Positions 47,724-61,466 of a stretch of 64,000 bases of DNA are shown here, piece by piece. The stretch spans positions 1 through 64,000 of the forward strand of contig NZ_VJWE01000013.1 in NCBI RefSeq assembly GCF_007993815.1, written 5' to 3'. The stretch is from Acidovorax delafieldii (GTDB lineage Bacteria > Pseudomonadota > Gammaproteobacteria > Burkholderiales > Burkholderiaceae_C). The notes under the pieces were generated by a model. It saw only the letters and a program-made list of their open reading frames with translations. It did not search any database and was not told the DNA's origin. Each line of letters starts with the position of its first letter. Positions within the stretch are counted from its first letter, which is position 1. The position numbers and the translations under genes were made by a program.

Positions 47724-50291
47724 TCAGTCGTCCCGTGGCACCATGCGGTGCTGCCAATAGCGCTCGCCGGTGTCGCGTTCGCAGGCCACCTGACCAGGCT
47801 GCGACGAGGACCAGCGGGCGGCCCCGCAGCGCGACGATTCCACCACCGCAATCTGGCGCGCACGGTAGCGCTGCAGCACATCCGGCGCCGGATGACCAAA
47901 GCGGTTGCGATAACCAGCCTGCACCAAAGCGGTGCGCGGCTGGACAGCCTCCAGAAAAGCCGCGGACGACGAGGTCTTGCTGCCGTGGTGCGGCACCAGC
48001 AGCAGGTCGGCCCGAAAGGGCGCGCTGCGCGCCAGCAAGGCTTGCTCCTGCGGTGCCTCGATGTCGCCCACCAGCAGGGCCGTCCCGCCCTCGGGCCCGG
48101 CGGCCGTGATGCGCAGCACGCAGCTGAGTGCATTGGGACGCGGGGCCTTGGCCGCCACAGGGGCGTCGTCACCGGGCAGCGGATGCAGCACCTCGAAAGC
48201 CACGCCATCCCACTCCCAGCGCTGACCTGCCAGGCAGGGCCTGCTGGGGCGCAAGCGCTGCAGGGCGTGCTCGGCTTCGATGGAGCCGGTCAGTTCAGCG
48301 CGTGGCTGCTGGGCCAGCACGGCCGCTGCACCGCCTGTGTGGTCGGCATCGCGGTGGCTGAGCATGAGCACATCCACCTGCTCCCCCAGCGCCCGCAGCA
48401 GCGGCACCAGCACGCGGTGGCCCGCATCGCTCTCGCGGCTGAAGCGCGGCCCCGCGTCATACAGCAGGGTGTGCGTGGCCGTGCGCACCAGCACGGCATT
48501 GCCCTGGCCGATGTCGGCGGCCAGCAGTTCCAACTGCCCTGCGGCCGGCCGCGCAGGCTGCCACCACAACACCGGCAGCAGCAGGGGCAACGCCAGCAAA
48601 CGCAGGCGCCAGGGCAGGCGCATGGCCAAGAGCGCGCCCCCAGCCACCGCCGCCACGCCCGCCCACAGCGGCGCGGCAGGCAAAAACACAGCGGCCCAGG
48701 GCCACTGCGCCAGCCACTGCAGCAACGCGGTGAACGGCTGCAGGCTGAGTGCCGCCGCACTCCACAGCGGCGCCCACAACACGCCCCCCAGCGCCAGCGG
48801 CGTGACCACCAGCGTCACCCAGGGGATGGCCACCAGGTTGGCGACAAAACCCACCAGCGACACCTGGCCAAACAGCAGCAAGCCCAGGGGCGTGAGCGCC
48901 AGCGTGACCACCCACTGCTCGCGCACCAAAGCATAAAAATGGCCTGTAGCGCTAGTGCTACCTGCCCCTGTAGCTATTGGATTAGTAGCAAATAGCACCC
49001 CCACAGCCACAAAGCTCAGCCAGAAACCTGCCTGTGCCAGCGCCCAGGGGTCCAGCACCACCACGGCCCCACAGGCCAGCAGCCACACCTGGGGCCAGGG
49101 CCAGCGGCGCCCGCTCAGCTGCAGCAGCCCCACGATGGCCAGCATGGTCACGGTGCGCTGCGCGGGCACGCCCCAGCCGCTGAACAGGGCGTAGGCAGCG
49201 GCCAGCAGCACACCCGACACCAGTGCAGCGGATTGCGCAGGCACCGCCAGGCTCAACCGGGGCGAGCGCCGCCACAACGCCCGCACCACCAGCGCCGCCA
49301 GCCAGGCGAACAGCGTGATGTGGAGACCCGAAATGCTCATGAGGTGGGCCACCCCGGTGGCACGGAACACATCCCAGTCTGCACGGTCAATGGCACGCTG
49401 GTCGCCGGTGACCAGCGCCGCCACCACGCCCGCCGTGCGCGTGCGGGTGGGGTCGGCGATGTCATTGCCCGAGCCATCCTGCCCGAATACCAGGCGCTCC
49501 AGGATGGCGTCCCGCACACGCTGGCGCAACTGCTCCACCGGGTACTGCCAGGTGGCGGCCACACGCACCGGCGGCTCGTCCTTGGGGCCAGCGCGCACGT
49601 AACCCGTGGCCTGCAGTCCCTGCTCCCACATCCACAGTTCGTAGTCAAAGCCATGCGGGTTGCGCAGGCCATGGGGCGCCTTCAGGCGCACGGTGATCTG
49701 CCACCGCTCGCCCGCACGCACCGGGGCGGGCTGGCGCTGCAGGTCCAGCACCTCGCCCGCACCGCCGAAAGCGCCGCCATACCAGGCCACATCCACCAGG
49801 GGCGGCAAGGACACCGGCGCGCCTTGCAGCGTCGCTCCCTCCACCACCATGCGCCAGCGGGTGCCCGCCTCGTTGATCTGCGACATGGCGGCCACCACGC
49901 CGGTGATGCGCAGGTCCTTGCCCTCCAACGCTGCCGGCAATGCCTGCGCCTGGTAGGCCAGGGCCCGCAGGCCGGTGCCTCCCGCCATGGCCAGCGCCCC
50001 CGCCAGCAACATCAGCCAGGGCGCCATGGCGATGGCACTGCGAGCCCAGCGAAGCCCTGGGCGCCGCCGCGCGGCGGCCACCGCACCACCGCCCAGCAGC
50101 AGACCAGCCCCCAACAGCCACCCATAGGCCGCAGCGGACCACAGCGTGGGCTGCTGCAGCTGCAGCGCAGCCCCGGCCACCACGCCCAGCAACACAGCGG
50201 GCAGCAGCCACGGACGCGGGGGCAATGGCCCCTCCACGCCCCGGCCTGTGGCGGACAGCGGCGTGGCATTAGAGGCGCTTATGGCGGACAT
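47724..50291 (-). CDS. comEC: DNA internalisation/competence protein ComEC/Rec2
   Basis: An 855-residue inner-membrane channel for uptake of single-stranded DNA in natural transformation. Order: N-terminal helices and an OB-like DUF4131 region, the Competence domain (DVFRATGVAHLMSISGLHITLFAW), a multi-helix core and a C-terminal metallo-beta-lactamase-like domain (DIGQGNAVLVRT, LMLSHRDADHTGG). The HxxxDH metal motif suggests an intact nuclease-like domain. Residues about 431-453 are encoded by a copy of the dispersed repeat, kept in frame inside a loop. Convergent with nothing; the ATP-grasp gene lies 85 bases downstream. Confidence 0.93.
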   Translation of the reverse strand: MSAISASNATPLSATGRGVEGPLPPRPWLLPAVLLGVVAGAALQLQQPTLWSAAAYGWLLGAGLLLGGGAVAAARRRPGLRWARSAIAMAPWLMLLAGALAMAGGTGLRALAYQAQALPAALEGKDLRITGVVAAMSQINEAGTRWRMVVEGATLQGAPVSLPPLVDVAWYGGAFGGAGEVLDLQRQPAPVRAGERWQITVRLKAPHGLRNPHGFDYELWMWEQGLQATGYVRAGPKDEPPVRVAATWQYPVEQLRQRVRDAILERLVFGQDGSGNDIADPTRTRTAGVVAALVTGDQRAIDRADWDVFRATGVAHLMSISGLHITLFAWLAALVVRALWRRSPRLSLAVPAQSAALVSGVLLAAAYALFSGWGVPAQRTVTMLAIVGLLQLSGRRWPWPQVWLLACGAVVVLDPWALAQAGFWLSFVAVGVLFATNPIATGAGSTSATGHFYALVREQWVVTLALTPLGLLLFGQVSLVGFVANLVAIPWVTLVVTPLALGGVLWAPLWSAAALSLQPFTALLQWLAQWPWAAVFLPAAPLWAGVAAVAGGALLAMRLPWRLRLLALPLLLPVLWWQPARPAAGQLELLAADIGQGNAVLVRTATHTLLYDAGPRFSRESDAGHRVLVPLLRALGEQVDVLMLSHRDADHTGGAAAVLAQQPRAELTGSIEAEHALQRLRPSRPCLAGQRWEWDGVAFEVLHPLPGDDAPVAAKAPRPNALSCVLRITAAGPEGGTALLVGDIEAPQEQALLARSAPFRADLLLVPHHGSKTSSSAAFLEAVQPRTALVQAGYRNRFGHPAPDVLQRYRARQIAVVESSRCGAARWSSSQPGQVACERDTGERYWQHRMVPRDD
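48931..49003 (+). repeat. Dispersed short repeat inside comEC, copy G
   Basis: AAAAATGGCC, TAGCGCTAGTGCTACC, then GTAGCTATTGGATTAGTAGC. It has the same order of blocks as copies D, E and H but lies inside a coding region, where the minus strand translates it as LFATNPIATGAGSTSATGHF. Confidence 0.75.
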
Positions 50292-50427
50292 GCGCTGATG
50301 CTAATGCGCCGCCAGGGCCTGCCACGTCGGCGCGAGGGTGGGGTGCTGTGTAACACTTACCGCGCTCGGCGGCCTGCGCACCAGACCGCTCTCGTCTATC
50401 CACCCACACTTCCTAACGAGGACCACC

Positions 50428-50886
50428 ATGAGCGTTTACGACAAGCTGAAAGAACTCAACATCACCCTGCCCCCCGTGTCGGTGCCCGCCGCCGCGTACG
50501 TGCCCTATGTGCAGACGGGCAACCTGGTGTTCCTGAGCGGCCACATCGCTCGCAAGGACGGCAAGCCCTGGGCTGCACAGTTCGGCCGCGACATCGGCAC
50601 CGAAGAAGGCAAGCAGGCTGCGCGTGCTGTGGCCATCGACCTGATGGGCACGCTGCAAGCCGCCTGCGGCGGCGACCTGAACCGTGTCAAACGCATCGTC
50701 AAGGTCATGAGCCTGGTGAACTCCACAGGCGACTTCACCGAGCAGCACCTGGTGACCAATGGCGCCAGCGAACTGCTGGGCCAGGTGTTTGGCGAGAAGG
50801 GCGTGCACGCCCGCAGCGCCTTCGGCGTGGCTCAGATCCCCATGGGCGCGTGCGTGGAGATTGAACTGATCGCCGAACTGGCCTGA
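50428..50886 (+). CDS. RidA-family (YjgF/YER057c/UK114) protein
   Basis: A 152-residue protein starting after GAGGACCACC. It matches the longer Rid subgroup with VQTGNLVFLSGHIAR in the first half and NGASELLGQVFGEKGVHARSAFGVAQIPMGACVEIELIA at the end, including the Arg (R in HARSAFG) and the Glu near the C-terminus. RidA itself deaminates reactive enamines; the longer subgroup has no firm function. It is a single-gene unit with a terminator. Confidence 0.88.
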   Translation: MSVYDKLKELNITLPPVSVPAAAYVPYVQTGNLVFLSGHIARKDGKPWAAQFGRDIGTEEGKQAARAVAIDLMGTLQAACGGDLNRVKRIVKVMSLVNSTGDFTEQHLVTNGASELLGQVFGEKGVHARSAFGVAQIPMGACVEIELIAELA

Positions 50887-50900
50887 CAGACCGCGCGCCC

Positions 50901-50942
50901 CAACAAAAAACCCATGGCATCACTGCCATGGGTTTTTTGTTG
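50901..50942. terminator. Bidirectional intrinsic terminator
   Basis: AAAAAACCCATGGCA-TCAC-TGCCATGGGTTTTTT is a perfect stem with A and T runs on both sides. It serves the RidA-family gene and the convergent chemoreceptor gene. Confidence 0.93.
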
Positions 50943-51004
50943 CCTGTGCAGTGCAGGGTCCGCCGCCTGGGCCTGCGGCAGCCGGGGGCACCCACCTCAG
51001 CGTG

Positions 51005-52795
51005 TCAGAAAGATTCCCAGTCCTCTTCCGCCCCGGCCGTGGCACCGTGCTTGGCTCCTTGCTTCACGCCTGGCGATGATGAAGGCGATTTCGCCAGTGC
51101 CGCCGGGGCACTCGCAGCGCTGATGCGGGCTGCAGGGGTACCGCCCGCAGTGGCGGGCGCTGCGGGCTTGTTGCGGGTGGCGGGCATGGTGGTTGTCGCC
51201 CTGGCCGCGCCGCGCGCGACCCCAATGGCGGCCTGTGCAGGCCCGTAGCTGGCGGCGTTGACCTTGAACATGGACACCTCGCGCGCCAGGTGATCGGCCT
51301 GCTCGCGCAGGCTTTGTGCTGCCGCAGCGCTTTCTTCCACCAGGGCGGCGTTCTGCTGGGTCATCTGGTCGAGGTTGCTGATCGCCTTGTTGACCTGCGA
51401 CACCCCCGCGCTCTGCTCGGACGATGCGGCGGTGATCTCGCCGATCATGTCGGTCACGCGCTGCACCGACTGCACGATGTCGGTCATGGTCGTGCCCGCA
51501 TCGGACACCAGGCGCGAGCCGGTCTCCACCTTCTCCACCGACGCGCTGATGAGCTGCTTGATCTCCTTGGCCGCCTCGGCACTGCGCTGGGCCAGGCTGC
51601 GCACCTCACTCGCCACCACGGCAAAGCCCCGGCCTTGCTCGCCGGCACGCGCGGCCTCCACCGCCGCATTGAGCGCCAGGATGTTGGTCTGGAACGCAAT
51701 GCCGTCGATCACGCCAATGATGTCTGCGATCTTCTTGCTGCTGTGGTTGATGTCCTCCATGGTGGCCACCACCTGGGTCACCACCTCGCCGCCCCGGCGC
51801 GCCACGCCGGTGGCACCCGCTGCCAGGCTGCTGGCCTGCTGGGCGCTGCCCGCGCTTTGCTGGATGGTGCTGGTGAACTCCTCCATCGCGGCGGCCGTCT
51901 CCTGCAGGTTGCTGGAGGTCTGTTCTGTGCGGGCCGACAGGTCCTGGTTGCCGGTCGCGATCTCTGCGCTGGCGATGGCAATGCTGTCCGTGCTTTGGCG
52001 CACCTGGTGCACCATGCGCCCCAGCGCATTGCTCATGGCATAGAGCGAGCGCAACAGATCGCCAAACTCGTCGCTGCGCGTGACAGCCTCCTGCAGGCTC
52101 AGGTCGCCACCCGCAATGCGTTCGGCCAGTCCATTGGCCTGGGCCAAGGGCCGCTGGATGCTGCCAATCAGGTAATACGCCCCCACGATGATGGCCAGCA
52201 GCAGCAGGCCCACGGCCACCGCGGCGATCTTGACGGTGAGCATGCGTTCGGCCGCCATCGCCACCTGCGTCTCTGCGGCGTTCTTCTGCAGTTGGGCCAC
52301 AAACTCGCGCAGAGCAGCGAGGTAGGCCGCCACGGAGGGGTTGTACTTCTGGTTGATCAGCGTCACGGCCTGATCTTGCTGACCGTCACTCTTGAGCTTG
52401 CGGGCCTCGCCACGCAGATCGATCATGGTCTTGCGGGCGGCCGCAATCTTGTTCATCTGTGCCTTGTCGGCGTCGGACAAGGCCATGGATTCGAGCGACT
52501 TCTGCACCTCGCTGATCTGGGCCGACGTGGCAGCAATGACGTCCTTGAACTCGGCTTCCACCGCTGGGTCGTTGCTCACGATCAGCGCCTGGGTGCGCGC
52601 TGCATTGGTTTCGGTCAACCCCGACCAGCGCAGGGCAGCCTGCACCCGCGCCTCCATGTCCTTGCTCACGGCATCGGCCTGGGCTTGCACTTTTGCCGAG
52701 CGGTAGGCCGCAAACCCCACCACGGCGACCAGCATGACCACGATCAGAATCACAGCCAGCCACAGCTTGTGGGCCATCCTCAATTGTTTAGGCAT
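51005..52795 (-). CDS. Methyl-accepting chemotaxis protein 2
   Basis: A 596-residue chemoreceptor. The start at 52795 ([12 protein letters not shown]) follows CAGGAGACC. TM1 is at about 11-30, a helical periplasmic sensor follows, then TM2 at about 188-210 ([21 protein letters not shown]), HAMP, and the signalling domain with [22 protein letters not shown]. After an Ala/Pro-rich flexible linker the protein ends DWESF, close to the NWETF pentapeptide that tethers CheR and CheB. The ligand is unknown. It shares the terminator with the RidA gene. Confidence 0.94.
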   Translation of the reverse strand: MPKQLRMAHKLWLAVILIVVMLVAVVGFAAYRSAKVQAQADAVSKDMEARVQAALRWSGLTETNAARTQALIVSNDPAVEAEFKDVIAATSAQISEVQKSLESMALSDADKAQMNKIAAARKTMIDLRGEARKLKSDGQQDQAVTLINQKYNPSVAAYLAALREFVAQLQKNAAETQVAMAAERMLTVKIAAVAVGLLLLAIIVGAYYLIGSIQRPLAQANGLAERIAGGDLSLQEAVTRSDEFGDLLRSLYAMSNALGRMVHQVRQSTDSIAIASAEIATGNQDLSARTEQTSSNLQETAAAMEEFTSTIQQSAGSAQQASSLAAGATGVARRGGEVVTQVVATMEDINHSSKKIADIIGVIDGIAFQTNILALNAAVEAARAGEQGRGFAVVASEVRSLAQRSAEAAKEIKQLISASVEKVETGSRLVSDAGTTMTDIVQSVQRVTDMIGEITAASSEQSAGVSQVNKAISNLDQMTQQNAALVEESAAAAQSLREQADHLAREVSMFKVNAASYGPAQAAIGVARGAARATTTMPATRNKPAAPATAGGTPAARISAASAPAALAKSPSSSPGVKQGAKHGATAGAEEDWESF

Positions 52796-53088
52796 GGAGG
52801 TCTCCTGGAGTGTGTTTGTCACGAGATGTTGCTCGCTTTCCGACAATTGCACAAACCAGGAGCGGCCGCATGAGGGTCATCCCCAAGCACGATCGGAGGC
52901 GCCGCCAAAGCCGCCGGGTGCGGCAAACCCGTTTTGCGCACCCCGCTCCACTGGCAGCGGCGACGATTGAAGCGGCGAAAAAACGCAGCGATACGGCCCC
53001 GGCCGAGCGCTGCGCCGCAGGCAATGCTGCAGTACGGGTGTGGCTGCAGGACGCGGCAACAACGCCGGAGGCGTCGTGTGAGCTGTCC
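52796..53088. other. Intergenic region between parC and chemoreceptor 2
   Basis: No convincing gene. It should hold the chemoreceptor promoter and the end of the parE-parC transcript. A weak GCCTCCGGC hairpin lies just after parC, without a T-run. Confidence 0.5.
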
Positions 53089-55442
<2,354 letters not shown>

Positions 55443-55446
<4 letters not shown>

Positions 55447-56291
55447 TCGTTGGGTACAGTTTCTGGATTCACGTTCTGGGGAGCGGGGGGTGTCTGCGCC
55501 ACGCGGGTGGGCGGCAGGTTGCCCCGGTTCTGCGCGCCGCCCGACAGCTCCATGCGCACGCGACCGGGCAGCGCACGCTGGGCCAGCACCGGCGCCGGGG
55601 GCTTGAGCTGGGCATACAGGCCCAGCACGGTGCGCACATAGTTCTGGGTTTCCCTGAAGGCCGGTATCTGGTTGCCCGCCTTTTGCACCGCGCCTTCGCC
55701 GGCGTTATAGGCGGCCACGGCCAGGTCCATGCGGCCAGGGAACAGGTCCAGCAGGTAGCGCAGGTAACGGGTGCCGGTGGGCACGTTCACGGCGGGGTCG
55801 GCGAGCTTTTGCTCGACCGAGCGCTTCTTGTCCGCATTCACACCAAAACGGCTGGCCGTGGCGGGCATGACCTGCATCAGGCCCACGGCGCCTTTGGGCG
55901 ACACGGCGGCGGCGTCAAAGCCGGATTCGGTGGCGATCACGGCCTGCAGCAGCTCGTAGTCCACACCATGTTGGCTGGACGCAGCGCGCAGGTGGTGCTT
56001 GACGCGCTTGTAGTCCGGCGCAATGTCAAAAAACGCCAGCAGACGCGCACCCGCTACGGGAAGCGCATAGGGCATGGGCGATGCATTGGCCGGTGCATCG
56101 CGGGTGGAGTCGAAGTCGTTGCCCCGAAAAAACAGCTGGTAGCGCGCATCGACCTGCTCGGACGCAAAGTGCGTCACGCCGCGCTCATCCACATGCGCCC
56201 ACAGGTCTGCATGGGCCGTTTGCTGCAAAAAACAGAGCAAACAACCCAATAAGCACCAGCGCACGACGCCATTCTTGTTTGGATTTCTCAT
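55443..56291 (-). CDS. Lytic transglycosylase (SLT domain) with N-terminal DUF4124-like part
   Basis: A 282-residue exported murein transglycosylase starting at 56291 ([12 protein letters not shown]); a longer frame is not supported. A signal peptide ends QTAHAD. A short DUF4124-like part ([21 protein letters not shown]) leads to the SLT domain, with catalytic E122 in IATESGFD, then [18 protein letters not shown] and [12 protein letters not shown]. The C-terminus is Pro/Asn-rich. It lies between parE (25 bases upstream) and parC (4-base overlap), so it should be co-expressed with topoisomerase IV. Confidence 0.92.
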
Positions 56292-56316
56292 GGCAGACCT
56301 GTCGGACAGCCCTCGG

Positions 56317-58299
<1,983 letters not shown>

Positions 58300-58457
58300 G
58301 GGGCGGATTGTAGTGCGGCACCGCAGCAATAGCTGGATAAATAACCAGCCCTTCAAACCGCTGCGCCAAGCGCTGCATTTTCTGCCGCCCCCACCGCCAA
58401 CTGTATTGGTCGCGGGTGTATCAGCGCGTTTCGCCCAATCTGGCTACATTCCTGCGC

Positions 58458-59675
58458 ATGCATATGAATCCTCCCAAACTATCCATGTTCCAGGTGCTGG
58501 CGTGCGGCGCGGCCATCGTGACCCTGTCCATGGGCACCCGCCACGGGTTCGGGCTGTGGCTTCTGCCCATCACCCAGGAAATGGGCTGGACGCGCCAGTC
58601 GTTCGCCCTGGCCATCGCCATCCAGAACCTGTCCTGGGGCGTGATCGGGATTTTTGCGGGCATGGCGGCCGACCGGTTTGGGGCCTTCCGCGTGCTGCTC
58701 GGCGGTGCAGCCCTGTATGCCCTGGGCCTGGCGGGCATGGCGCTGTCGCCCACGCCCACGCTGTTTGCGCTGACGGCCGGTGTGCTGATTGGCGCGGCGC
58801 AGGCGGGCACCACCTATGCGGTGATCTATGGTGTGCTGGGGCGGCAGATTGCGCCCGAAAAACGCTCATGGGCCATGGGCGTGGCAGCGGCGGCGGGTTC
58901 GTTCGGGCAGTTCCTGATGGTGCCGGTCGAAGGCTGGCTGATTGCAGGCCTGGGCTGGCAGCAGGCCTTGCTGGTGCTGTCGATGGCGGTGCTGCTGATC
59001 GTGCCGCTGGCCTTTGGCCTGCGGGAGCCGGGCTTCAAGGGTGCGGCCCCGGTCATGCGCGAGCAGACCATTGCGCAGGCGCTGGGCGAGGCCTTCCGCT
59101 ACCCCAGCTTCAACCTGCTGATGGCCGGTTACTTTGTGTGCGGCTTTCAGGTAGTGTTCATTGGCGTGCACATGCCCAGCTACCTCAAGGACCATGGCCT
59201 GTCGCCCCAGGTGGCCAGCTATGCGCTGGCGCTGATCGGACTGTTCAATGTGTTTGGCACCTACATCGCGGGCACCCTGGGCCAGCGCATGCCCAAGCGC
59301 CACATCCTCGCTTTCATCTACTTTGCCCGCGCGGTGGCGATCAGCATCTTTTTGCTGGTACCGCTGTCGCCGCTGTCGGTGTACGTGTTCTCGGCGGTGA
59401 TGGGCGCGCTGTGGCTGTCCACTGTGCCGCCCACCAACGCCACCATTGCACAAATCTTCGGGGTGCAGCACCTGTCCATGCTGGGCGGCTTTGTGTTCTT
59501 CAGCCACCAGATCGGCAGCTTCCTGGGCGTCTGGTTGGGCGGCTATCTGTATGACGCCACTGGCAGCTACGATATCGTCTGGTACATCGCGATCGGCCTG
59601 GGCATTTTTGCCGGGCTGGTGAACCTGCCAGTCAAGGAAAGCCCGATCGCGCGCCACACCCCACAACCCGCCTGA
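58458..59675 (+). CDS. Major facilitator superfamily transporter
   Basis: A 405-residue protein with about twelve membrane helices. It starts MHMNPPKLSMFQVLACG. The MFS loop 2-3 motif is GMAADRFGAFRVLLGG, and a second half begins near 210. TRHGFGLWLLPITQEMGW and QNLSWGVIGIFAGM in the first helices fit the OFA/monocarboxylate-type branch. The substrate is unknown. It is divergent from parE and 17 bases ahead of a small membrane protein gene. Confidence 0.87.
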   Translation: MHMNPPKLSMFQVLACGAAIVTLSMGTRHGFGLWLLPITQEMGWTRQSFALAIAIQNLSWGVIGIFAGMAADRFGAFRVLLGGAALYALGLAGMALSPTPTLFALTAGVLIGAAQAGTTYAVIYGVLGRQIAPEKRSWAMGVAAAAGSFGQFLMVPVEGWLIAGLGWQQALLVLSMAVLLIVPLAFGLREPGFKGAAPVMREQTIAQALGEAFRYPSFNLLMAGYFVCGFQVVFIGVHMPSYLKDHGLSPQVASYALALIGLFNVFGTYIAGTLGQRMPKRHILAFIYFARAVAISIFLLVPLSPLSVYVFSAVMGALWLSTVPPTNATIAQIFGVQHLSMLGGFVFFSHQIGSFLGVWLGGYLYDATGSYDIVWYIAIGLGIFAGLVNLPVKESPIARHTPQPA

Positions 59676-59692
59676 CCTGTTTGACCCCCTGC

Positions 59693-59848
59693 ATGAGCGA
59701 CACCACCCCGCCCCGCAAACCCGCGCCGCGCGCCCTGCGCTGGCTGGGCGGTGCCGTGGCCGTGATGCTGTGCCTGGTGGTGTTTGGCTTGTACACCGTG
59801 CCCGAATTCATGGTGCTGCTGGCAGACCAGATGTGGGCGTGTTTTTGA
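59693..59848 (+). CDS. 51-residue single-span membrane protein
   Basis: It starts MSDTTPPRKPAPRALRWLGG, then one hydrophobic helix (about 17-35, with VMLCLVVFGLYTV) and a short tail ending QMWACF. A basic, Pro-rich start before the helix predicts the N-terminus in the cytoplasm. It follows the MFS stop by 17 bases on the same strand, so it may be co-transcribed. The Arg-rich start and clean hydrophobic span argue that it is a real gene. No known family. Confidence 0.6.
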   Translation: MSDTTPPRKPAPRALRWLGGAVAVMLCLVVFGLYTVPEFMVLLADQMWACF

Positions 59849-59862
59849 CACCCTTGGCGGGA

Positions 59863-59928
59863 TTTTCAAGCGTTTTTGGCCGCAAGCGCTAGTGGATCAT
59901 GCGCAGGCAGCTATCATTTTTATAGTTC
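59863..59928 (+). repeat. Dispersed short repeat, copy H
   Basis: TTTTTGGCCGCAAGCGCTAG, TGGATCATGCGCAGGCAGC, then TATCATTTTTATAG. It is the best-kept copy and ends at the first ATG of the methyltransferase gene. Confidence 0.8.
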
Positions 59929-60492
59929 ATGCACGGTATGCACGGTACAGAAGCCCCTTCGGAATGGGTGTGGCGCTGGAGCCACCTGATCGCCCCCCAC
60001 AGCACCGTGCTGGACGTAGCCTGCGGCGCAGGGCGCCACCTGCGCCATCTGCGGAAACTGGGGCACACCGTGGTCGGCGTGGACCGGTCCGCCGAGGCGC
60101 TGGCCGCCTGCGAAGGGCTGGGCGAGCTGGTGCAGGCTGACATCGAAAACGGCCCCTGGCCTTTTGCAGGCCGCCAGTTTGGCGGCGTGGTTGTCACCAA
60201 CTACCTGTGGCGCCCCTTGCTGCCCACCATCGTGGCCAGCGTGGCGCCGGGCGGGGTGCTGTTCTACGAAACGTTCGCCCAGGGCAACGAAACCGTGGGG
60301 CGCCCGGCGCGGGCGGAGTTCCTGCTCGCGCACGGCGAACTGCTGCAGGCATGCCAGGACCTGCGCGTGGTGGCTTATGAGGACGGCTTCATCGACGAAC
60401 CCGCGCGTTTCGTGCAACGCATCACGGCCGTACGGGAACTCCCGCAGGCGGGTGGACCCTCACGACATCTTTTGTCTACCGGGGCTAGTTAG
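59929..60492 (+). CDS. Class I SAM-dependent methyltransferase
   Basis: A 187-residue methyltransferase with motif I VLDVACGAGRHLRHL (27-41), acidic D in VGVDRS (motif II) and QADIENGPWPF (motif III region). The N-terminus is ambiguous: the first ATG touches the end of repeat copy H, and an ATG three codons later (59938) is equally possible; neither has a clear ribosome site. The substrate is unknown. It is followed 30 bases later by dapA. Confidence 0.82.
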   Translation: MHGMHGTEAPSEWVWRWSHLIAPHSTVLDVACGAGRHLRHLRKLGHTVVGVDRSAEALAACEGLGELVQADIENGPWPFAGRQFGGVVVTNYLWRPLLPTIVASVAPGGVLFYETFAQGNETVGRPARAEFLLAHGELLQACQDLRVVAYEDGFIDEPARFVQRITAVRELPQAGGPSRHLLSTGAS

Positions 60493-60522
60493 AATGCCCT
60501 TTTACCGTTTACCACTGCGGAC

Positions 60523-61419
60523 ATGACTTCTTCTTCCGTGCCACTCACCGGCAGCATCGTCGCCCTCGTCACTCCCATGCACGAGGACGGTAGCGTGGAC
60601 TACCCCACCTTGCGCAAACTGATCGACTGGCACATCGCCGAAGGCACTGATTGCATCGGCGTGGTGGGCACCACGGGCGAGTCCCCCACGGTGAACGTCG
60701 AAGAACACTGCGAAATCATCCGCGTGGCCGTGGAACAGTCTGCCAAGCGCGTGCCCATCATGGCCGGCTGCGGCGCCAACTCCACCGCCGAGGCCATTGA
60801 GCTGGCCAAGTTCGCGCGCGGCGTGGGTGCCGACAGCCAGCTGCAGGTCGTGCCCTACTACAACAAGCCCACCCAAGAGGGCCAGTACCAGCATTTCAAG
60901 GCGATTGCAGAAGCCACTGGCGACCTGCCCATCGTGCTGTACAACGTGCCCGGCCGCTCGGTGGCCGATATGCAGCACGACACCGTGCTGCGCCTGGCCC
61001 AGGTGCCCGGCGTGATCGGCATCAAGGAAGCCACCGGCAACATCGAGCGTGCCCAGTGGCTCATCCGTGACGTGCCCAAGGGCTTTGGCGTGTACTCGGG
61101 CGACGACCCGACCGCCGTCGCCCTGATGCTGTGCGGCGGCCACGGCAACATCAGCGTGACGGCCAACGTGGCCCCGCGCCTGATGCACGAGCTGTGCGTG
61201 GCGGCACTGGCCGGCAACGTGCAACGCGCCATGCAGATCCAGTTTCAGCTGATGCCGGTGCACAAGCACCTGTTTGTCGAAGCCAACCCCATCCCGGTCA
61301 AGTGGGCCATGTCCCGCATGGGCCTGTGTGGTGGCACCATGCGCCTGCCCATGACGCCCCTGGCCAGCAGCAACGAGGCTGTGGTCGAGTCGGCACTGCG
61401 CACCAGCGGCCTGATCTAA
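60523..61419 (+). CDS. dapA: 4-hydroxy-tetrahydrodipicolinate synthase
   Basis: A 298-residue TIM-barrel aldolase that condenses pyruvate with aspartate semialdehyde in lysine and diaminopimelate synthesis. The Schiff-base Lys is K168 (GIKEATGN). Y140 (VLYNVPGR), R145 and the TTGES loop (50-54) are in place, each shifted by +7 relative to E. coli. The next gene is bamC, the same neighbour as in E. coli. Confidence 0.96.
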   Translation: MTSSSVPLTGSIVALVTPMHEDGSVDYPTLRKLIDWHIAEGTDCIGVVGTTGESPTVNVEEHCEIIRVAVEQSAKRVPIMAGCGANSTAEAIELAKFARGVGADSQLQVVPYYNKPTQEGQYQHFKAIAEATGDLPIVLYNVPGRSVADMQHDTVLRLAQVPGVIGIKEATGNIERAQWLIRDVPKGFGVYSGDDPTAVALMLCGGHGNISVTANVAPRLMHELCVAALAGNVQRAMQIQFQLMPVHKHLFVEANPIPVKWAMSRMGLCGGTMRLPMTPLASSNEAVVESALRTSGLI

Positions 61420-61466
61420 TCCGGGCTTTGCGCCCGCTCTCAGAGACACTTCCCAAGGATTTCCGC

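Noticed and set aside
47610..48995. A 461-codon plus-strand frame opposite comEC and the ATP-grasp gene
   Set aside because: It runs across two real minus-strand genes and its composition is that of an antisense shadow.
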